NCBI GenBank assembly: GCA_903904755.1
Contig: CAIVDV010000047.1
Span: 1-64,000, forward strand
Origin: an uncultured Acidobacteriaceae bacterium
GTDB taxonomy: Bacteria > Acidobacteriota > Terriglobia > Terriglobales > Acidobacteriaceae
DNA: 64,000 nucleotides
Direction of reading: 5' to 3'
A program made the translations under genes and the position numbers. Within the stretch, counting starts at the first letter, position 1. Each line of letters opens with the position of its first letter. Of the stretch, positions 60,473-64,000 are shown piece by piece. The notes beneath the pieces are model-generated. The model made no database searches. It was not told where the DNA came from and was given only the letters and a program-made list of their open reading frames with translations.

Positions 60473-60473
60473 G

Positions 60474-60929
60474 ATGCCCCAACCCCTAACGCACCTCTGG
60501 CGCATCAGCCGGCACACCGACCTAGACGGCATCGGAGGCCTGCGCGCCGCTGGTCGCTGGCACCGCGCCGGGCGGCGCATCGTCTACACCGCCGAGTCGC
60601 CTGCCGGAGCGCTTCTGGAAACCTGCGTCCACACCGCCGCCGGCAACATCCCGGCCCACTACACGCTGCTGCGGATTGCCATCACTGGCCTGCCGGTCGC
60701 CGATTTCGTCCACCGCGAATTGCCGGCCGACTGGCGCACCAATCTGGATGCCACACAGTCCCTCGGCAACCGCTGGCTCACCAGCCTGCAATCGCCTCTG
60801 CTGCGCATCCCCTCAGCCCTCGCCCCGGAGACCTGGAATATCCTGGTCAACCCCGCCCACCCGGAGACCTCCCGGCTCGTCATCGAGCAGGTCTACCAGT
60901 ACCCCTTTGACGAGCGGCTGAAGCGGTAA
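60474..60929 (+). CDS. RES-domain toxin (NAD-degrading type)
   Basis: 151 residues. RES toxins break down NAD+ and stop growth. Counting from the start Met, Arg28, Tyr38 and Glu49 keep the spacing of the catalytic Arg, Tyr and Glu known from characterised RES toxins (10 and 11 residues apart). GRWHRAGRRIVYTAESPAGALLE holds all three. The rest (PADWR, SLGNRWL, NILVNPAHPETSRLV) is typical. It is immediately downstream of its antitoxin gene. A hairpin at 60920-60944 overlaps its stop codon. Confidence 0.88.
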   Translation: MPQPLTHLWRISRHTDLDGIGGLRAAGRWHRAGRRIVYTAESPAGALLETCVHTAAGNIPAHYTLLRIAITGLPVADFVHRELPADWRTNLDATQSLGNRWLTSLQSPLLRIPSALAPETWNILVNPAHPETSRLVIEQVYQYPFDERLKR

Positions 60930-60944
60930 AGTGCTTACCGCTTC
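60920..60944. terminator. Convergent hairpin covering two stop codons
   Basis: A perfect 10-bp stem (60920-60929 with 60935-60944) closes a 5-nt loop. It contains the stop of the toxin gene and that of the DUF2164 gene on the other strand. There is no T run, so its efficiency as a terminator is uncertain. Confidence 0.4.
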
Positions 60945-61210
60945 GCCCGCCGCTTGGCATCCTGCCGCGGCCAGTAGCCCATCGGCTCGGTCCACAGGTC
61001 GCCGCTCAGGTCTGCCGTCAGCGAAGCCAGCCGGGCCTGGGCATCGGCCACGGCGCGGTTGTAGATCAGGGGGCCAATCTCTTCCAGAAAGTACCCCAGC
61101 AGCAGCCCCGCGGCCAGTTCGCCAATCGGTTCCAGGTTCGCGTCCGAGTACCGGCGCAGCGAGGCAATCGCGTCCGCAGTCTCCAGTTTCGTCAATTCCA
61201 GCGTCTTCAT
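60935..61210 (-). CDS. DUF2164-family small protein
   Basis: 91 residues. The family signature is RRYSDANLEPIGELAAGLLLGYFLEEIGPLIYNRAVADAQ, here at residues 19-58, which I match to DUF2164. It is mainly helical with a basic end (RQDAKRRAKR). DUF2164 proteins are small cytoplasmic proteins without a named function. No ribosome binding site stands out. It converges on the toxin gene and is divergent from smc, 253 bp away. Confidence 0.78.
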   Translation of the reverse strand: MKTLELTKLETADAIASLRRYSDANLEPIGELAAGLLLGYFLEEIGPLIYNRAVADAQARLASLTADLSGDLWTEPMGYWPRQDAKRRAKR

Positions 61211-61463
61211 GATGACGCCAGATTAGCCCCGCCCGCGCACCCAATCTGAGGAAAACCCGGTACAAAACTCCCCGTAAACATTGCCTGTTTCGCATTTTTG
61301 AGTTTCGGACTCCTTATCCACAAGAACCCTTCCGAGCCCCGTTGACCCTACCCCCTGCCCCCCGTACCTTGAGTATTGGACGGGCTTGCTTCCGCGAGCC
61401 GACCAGGGCCCATGGGCGCAAAAACTGAGTCCCTCGTAGACCACGAACCAGCCAGGAGTATGG

Positions 61464-64000
61464 ATGCTGAAACTGAAGAAAATACACATTCTGGGCTTCA
61501 AGAGCTTTTGCGATCGAACGGAACTGGCCCTGCCAGGCACCGGCATTGCCCTTGTCGTCGGCCCGAATGGGTGCGGCAAATCCAACATCCTTGACGGCGT
61601 GACCTGGGTACTCGGCGAGCAGAGTGCCAAAAGCCTGCGCGGCACCCACATGATGGATGTCATCTTCGCCGGCACCCGCGACCGCAAGGCGCAGGGCATG
61701 GCTGAGGTGAGCCTGACTTTGGTCGATCCCGAAGCCTACGAAGGGCCCATCGCGCTGGAGCCGGAGGTTCATCTGGACCACGAGATGCCTGCCGACTGGG
61801 ACGAAGAGGCTCTGCGCAAGCAACGCGCCGCCGAAGCCGAAGAGATCATTGCCGAGAACCAGCCCGGCCAGGTAATTGACGGCGAAGAGGGCGAGCAGCC
61901 GGAAGCCGCTGCGCCGGAGCCGATGGTCCACGGCGACATGGCCCAGCCGGTCGTCCTCAAAATTCGCCGCCGCAAATTCTCCACCACGCCGCAAAAGGGC
62001 GAAATCATCATCACCCGCCGCCTCTTCCGCACCGGCGAAAGCGAATACCTGCTCAACGGCAAGCTCTGCCGTCTCCGCGACATCCAGGACATCTTCATGG
62101 GCACCGGCCTCGGCCCGGAGAGCTACGCCATCATCGGCCAGGAGCGCATCGGTCAGCTCCTCAGCTCCAAGCCGCACGACCGCCGCTCCATCATTGAAGA
62201 GGCCGCGGGCATCACCCGCTTCAAGACCAAAAAGCGCCTCGCCGAACTTCGCCTGGAATCGGCCAAACAGAACCTGGCCCGCATTGACGACATCTTCGAC
62301 GAAGTCACCCGCCAGATGAACTCGCTCAAGCGCCAGGCCGCCAAGGCCGAGCGTTTTGCCGCCCTGCGCGACGAACTGCGCAGCCGCCTGCGCGTAACCA
62401 TAGCCAGCCGCCTGGCGCGGATGGACGCCGAGCAGCTTCGCCTGACCGAGGAAATCGCCGCGCTCAACTACGGCATTGACCAGGCAGCCACCAGCATTGA
62501 AGAGCAGGAAGTTCGCCAGCACGAGCTGACCGCCCGTGGCTACGAGCTGGAAGAGGCCGGCAAGCAGGCCCAGGCGGAGTCAAACGCCGCAGCCGTGGAA
62601 CTGGAACGCGCCGCCGCCCGCGAGCGCAACAACCAGGACCGCATCGCCGAACTGGAAGCCCGCCTGGCCGGCAACGCCGCCGAACTGGAGCAGACCCGCC
62701 AGCAACTGGAAGGCCTGGCCGAGGAGCGCGAGCAGCAGAAGAACTTCCTGGCCAACGCCGCCGAGGATGCCCGCGCATTCCGCCAGCAGGTGGAAGCCCG
62801 CCAGACTGAGGCCCGCACCGCCGCCCAACAGGTTTTTGACGCCGAGCGACAGTTGGAGTCCGGCCGCCGCGCCGCCATGCATCTGCTCACCCTGGCCGGC
62901 ACCGCCCGCAACCAGACAGCGCAGGCCGAGGAGTCTCTGGCCGCGTTGGAGCGCGATGCCCAGCGGCTGGAAGATGAAATGGGCCAGGCCCGCGCCGAAC
63001 AAGGCAATCTGGGCACGGAAAAGGGCGAGCTGGGCTCCCGCGTGGCTGAGGCTCGCCAGGCTCTGCTGCAGCTTGAAACAGAGATTGCCGAGCTGCGCCA
63101 GATGCTCACCAGCCGCCGCCAGGAAGAAGGCGCCCTGCGCAGCCGCGCCCACCAGTTGCGTGGCGAGCTGGCCTCGGTCACCGGCCGCCGCAACGCGCTC
63201 GAAGCTTCCCTGCGCAACCACAGCTACTCCACTGAGACGGTTCGCAAGCTGCTCCGCCCGGATTCCCTTGGCCCCGGCATGACCCCCGTCGGTACACTTG
63301 CTGATTTTCTTGAAGTCTCCGGCGAGCACGAAATCCTGGCCGACACCTTCCTGCGCGACGAGCTGAATTACATTGTCGTCAAGAGCTGGCAGGCCGCCGA
63401 AGAAGGCGTGCGCCTGCTGCGCTCTGGCATGGACGGCCGAGCCACCTTCCTCATCCATCCCGAGGGCGGCGCGAGCTCGAATCGCGCCCAGTCTGCGACC
63501 ATTGAAGCGGAAGGGCTCATCCCCCTGCGCAATACCATCCGCGTGCTCAACGGCTTCAGCGGGCATCTGGAAGCCATGCTTCCCAAGTTGCTGAACGGCT
63601 ACCTGGCAACGGATGCCACCAGCGCGCGCGAGCTTTCCTTGAGTCATCCGCAGGCCTATTTCCTCACCCCCACGGGCGAGTGCTTCCACAACGCGACGCT
63701 TTCCGGCGGCAAGCCGGCGGCAGAGGGCCCCCTGGCCGTAAAGCGCGAACTGCGCGATGCCGAGCGCAAGCTGGCCGGCATTTCCGCGGATCTCGAAAAG
63801 GTTGACGCCGACGCCGTCGCCGCCGCGCGATCCATTGAAGAGCTGACCGGGAAGCTGGAGTTTGCCACCGAGCAGCGCCGCCAGAGCGAGCGGGATGCCG
63901 CCAACCAGGGTGCCGCCCTGCGCCAGATGGAGCAGGAGGTCGAGCGCATTGCCCGCCGCCTGCAGGAGTGGACTGCCCAGGCCACCCGAAACCTGGAAGC
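61464..64000 (+). CDS. smc: Chromosome segregation protein SMC, 3' end outside the window
   Basis: At least 845 codons from ATG 61464, with AGGAG 5 nt upstream; the frame runs on past 64000. SMC is the ATPase core of the condensin-like complex that organises and segregates the chromosome. Walker A is GPNGCGKSN (33-41), and the head also has GTGLGPESYAIIGQERI. A coiled coil rich in Glu, Ala, Gln and Arg follows from about 280. The hinge is recognisable near 605-720 (LGPGMTPVGTLADFLEVSG, LNYIVVKSWQ). An acidic insert of about 75 residues (about 91-177) splits the head between the LTLVD strand and the TRRLFRTGESEYLLNG block. The insert is not found in the compact B. subtilis form. Confidence 0.94.
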   Translation, partial: MLKLKKIHILGFKSFCDRTELALPGTGIALVVGPNGCGKSNILDGVTWVLGEQSAKSLRGTHMMDVIFAGTRDRKAQGMAEVSLTLVDPEAYEGPIALEPEVHLDHEMPADWDEEALRKQRAAEAEEIIAENQPGQVIDGEEGEQPEAAAPEPMVHGDMAQPVVLKIRRRKFSTTPQKGEIIITRRLFRTGESEYLLNGKLCRLRDIQDIFMGTGLGPESYAIIGQERIGQLLSSKPHDRRSIIEEAAGITRFKTKKRLAELRLESAKQNLARIDDIFDEVTRQMNSLKRQAAKAERFAALRDELRSRLRVTIASRLARMDAEQLRLTEEIAALNYGIDQAATSIEEQEVRQHELTARGYELEEAGKQAQAESNAAAVELERAAARERNNQDRIAELEARLAGNAAELEQTRQQLEGLAEEREQQKNFLANAAEDARAFRQQVEARQTEARTAAQQVFDAERQLESGRRAAMHLLTLAGTARNQTAQAEESLAALERDAQRLEDEMGQARAEQGNLGTEKGELGSRVAEARQALLQLETEIAELRQMLTSRRQEEGALRSRAHQLRGELASVTGRRNALEASLRNHSYSTETVRKLLRPDSLGPGMTPVGTLADFLEVSGEHEILADTFLRDELNYIVVKSWQAAEEGVRLLRSGMDGRATFLIHPEGGASSNRAQSATIEAEGLIPLRNTIRVLNGFSGHLEAMLPKLLNGYLATDATSARELSLSHPQAYFLTPTGECFHNATLSGGKPAAEGPLAVKRELRDAERKLAGISADLEKVDADAVAAARSIEELTGKLEFATEQRRQSERDAANQGAALRQMEQEVERIARRLQEWTAQATRNLE

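Noticed and set aside
61314-61322. TTATCCACA, a perfect DnaA box upstream of smc
   Set aside because: A single 9-mer match is expected by chance about once in this much sequence. No cluster of boxes or AT-rich unwinding region accompanies it, so it is not an origin.

Overview
The window is high-GC DNA, densely packed with genes, from a motile Gram-negative bacterium. It most likely belongs to the Acidobacteriota (class Terriglobia, Acidobacteriaceae-like). The reasons are: bacillithiol synthase BshA beside a futalosine-type menaquinone gene (mqnE), a single-chain LptF-LptG lipopolysaccharide permease, many secreted beta-propeller and glycoside hydrolase proteins, and general protein similarity. 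This is inferred from gene content; there is no rRNA in the window and I do not assign a genus. I see no insertion sequence, prophage, CRISPR array or rRNA operon.

Layout. 1-7.2 kb: tRNA-Val, a YdjC-type deacetylase with bshA, a LytS-type sensor kinase, ribA, a histidine phosphatase and uvrC. 7.2-17.4 kb, nearly all minus strand: a large collagen-like secreted protein, mqnE with a small membrane protein, an Asp-box propeller protein, an OmpA-like envelope protein, a lone nuoB and an unknown secreted protein. 17.4-22.2 kb: the nitrogen module amt-glnB-glnD. 22.2-27 kb: a sugar isomerase, an RcnR-type metal sensor divergent from an OprB-like porin with two operator-like palindromes between them, ftsB and a glycosyltransferase. 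27-38.5 kb: bioY, an MqnD-like protein, a receiver-GGDEF protein, a copper chaperone-like protein with copA, fused lptFG, a Tat-exported GH63-like hydrolase and an ABC half-exporter. 38.5-45.7 kb: flagellar genes (fliS, fliD, fliC divergent from flbD-motA-motB), then a TPR protein and a SprT-like metallopeptidase. 45.7-53.8 kb: a RibBA with a degenerate GTP cyclohydrolase half, a small gene with its own promoter and terminator, an esterase, hutH divergent from an Lrp regulator, an O-methyltransferase and a YncE-like propeller. 53.8-64 kb: aldehyde dehydrogenase with DUF779, a membrane PAS sensor without a kinase, an alpha-L-rhamnosidase, a RES-Xre toxin-antitoxin pair, DUF2164 and the start of smc.

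How the genes work together. Clear functional groups are ammonium uptake with PII signalling, flagellar filament and motor, copper export, riboflavin entry enzymes (one intact RibA plus a RibBA whose second half looks inactive), two separated futalosine-pathway genes, and plant-polymer or exopolysaccharide degradation. The observations I rate highest are the RcnR-like sensor with tandem operators in front of a porin gene, the LptFG fusion, the interleaved collagen/carbohydrate-binding/propeller protein, the deacetylase-bshA pairing, and the kinase-less PAS protein ending in a four-cysteine module. No single locus is clearly a wholly new multi-gene system. Start codons were chosen from ribosome binding sites and family length, and several are uncertain as noted.
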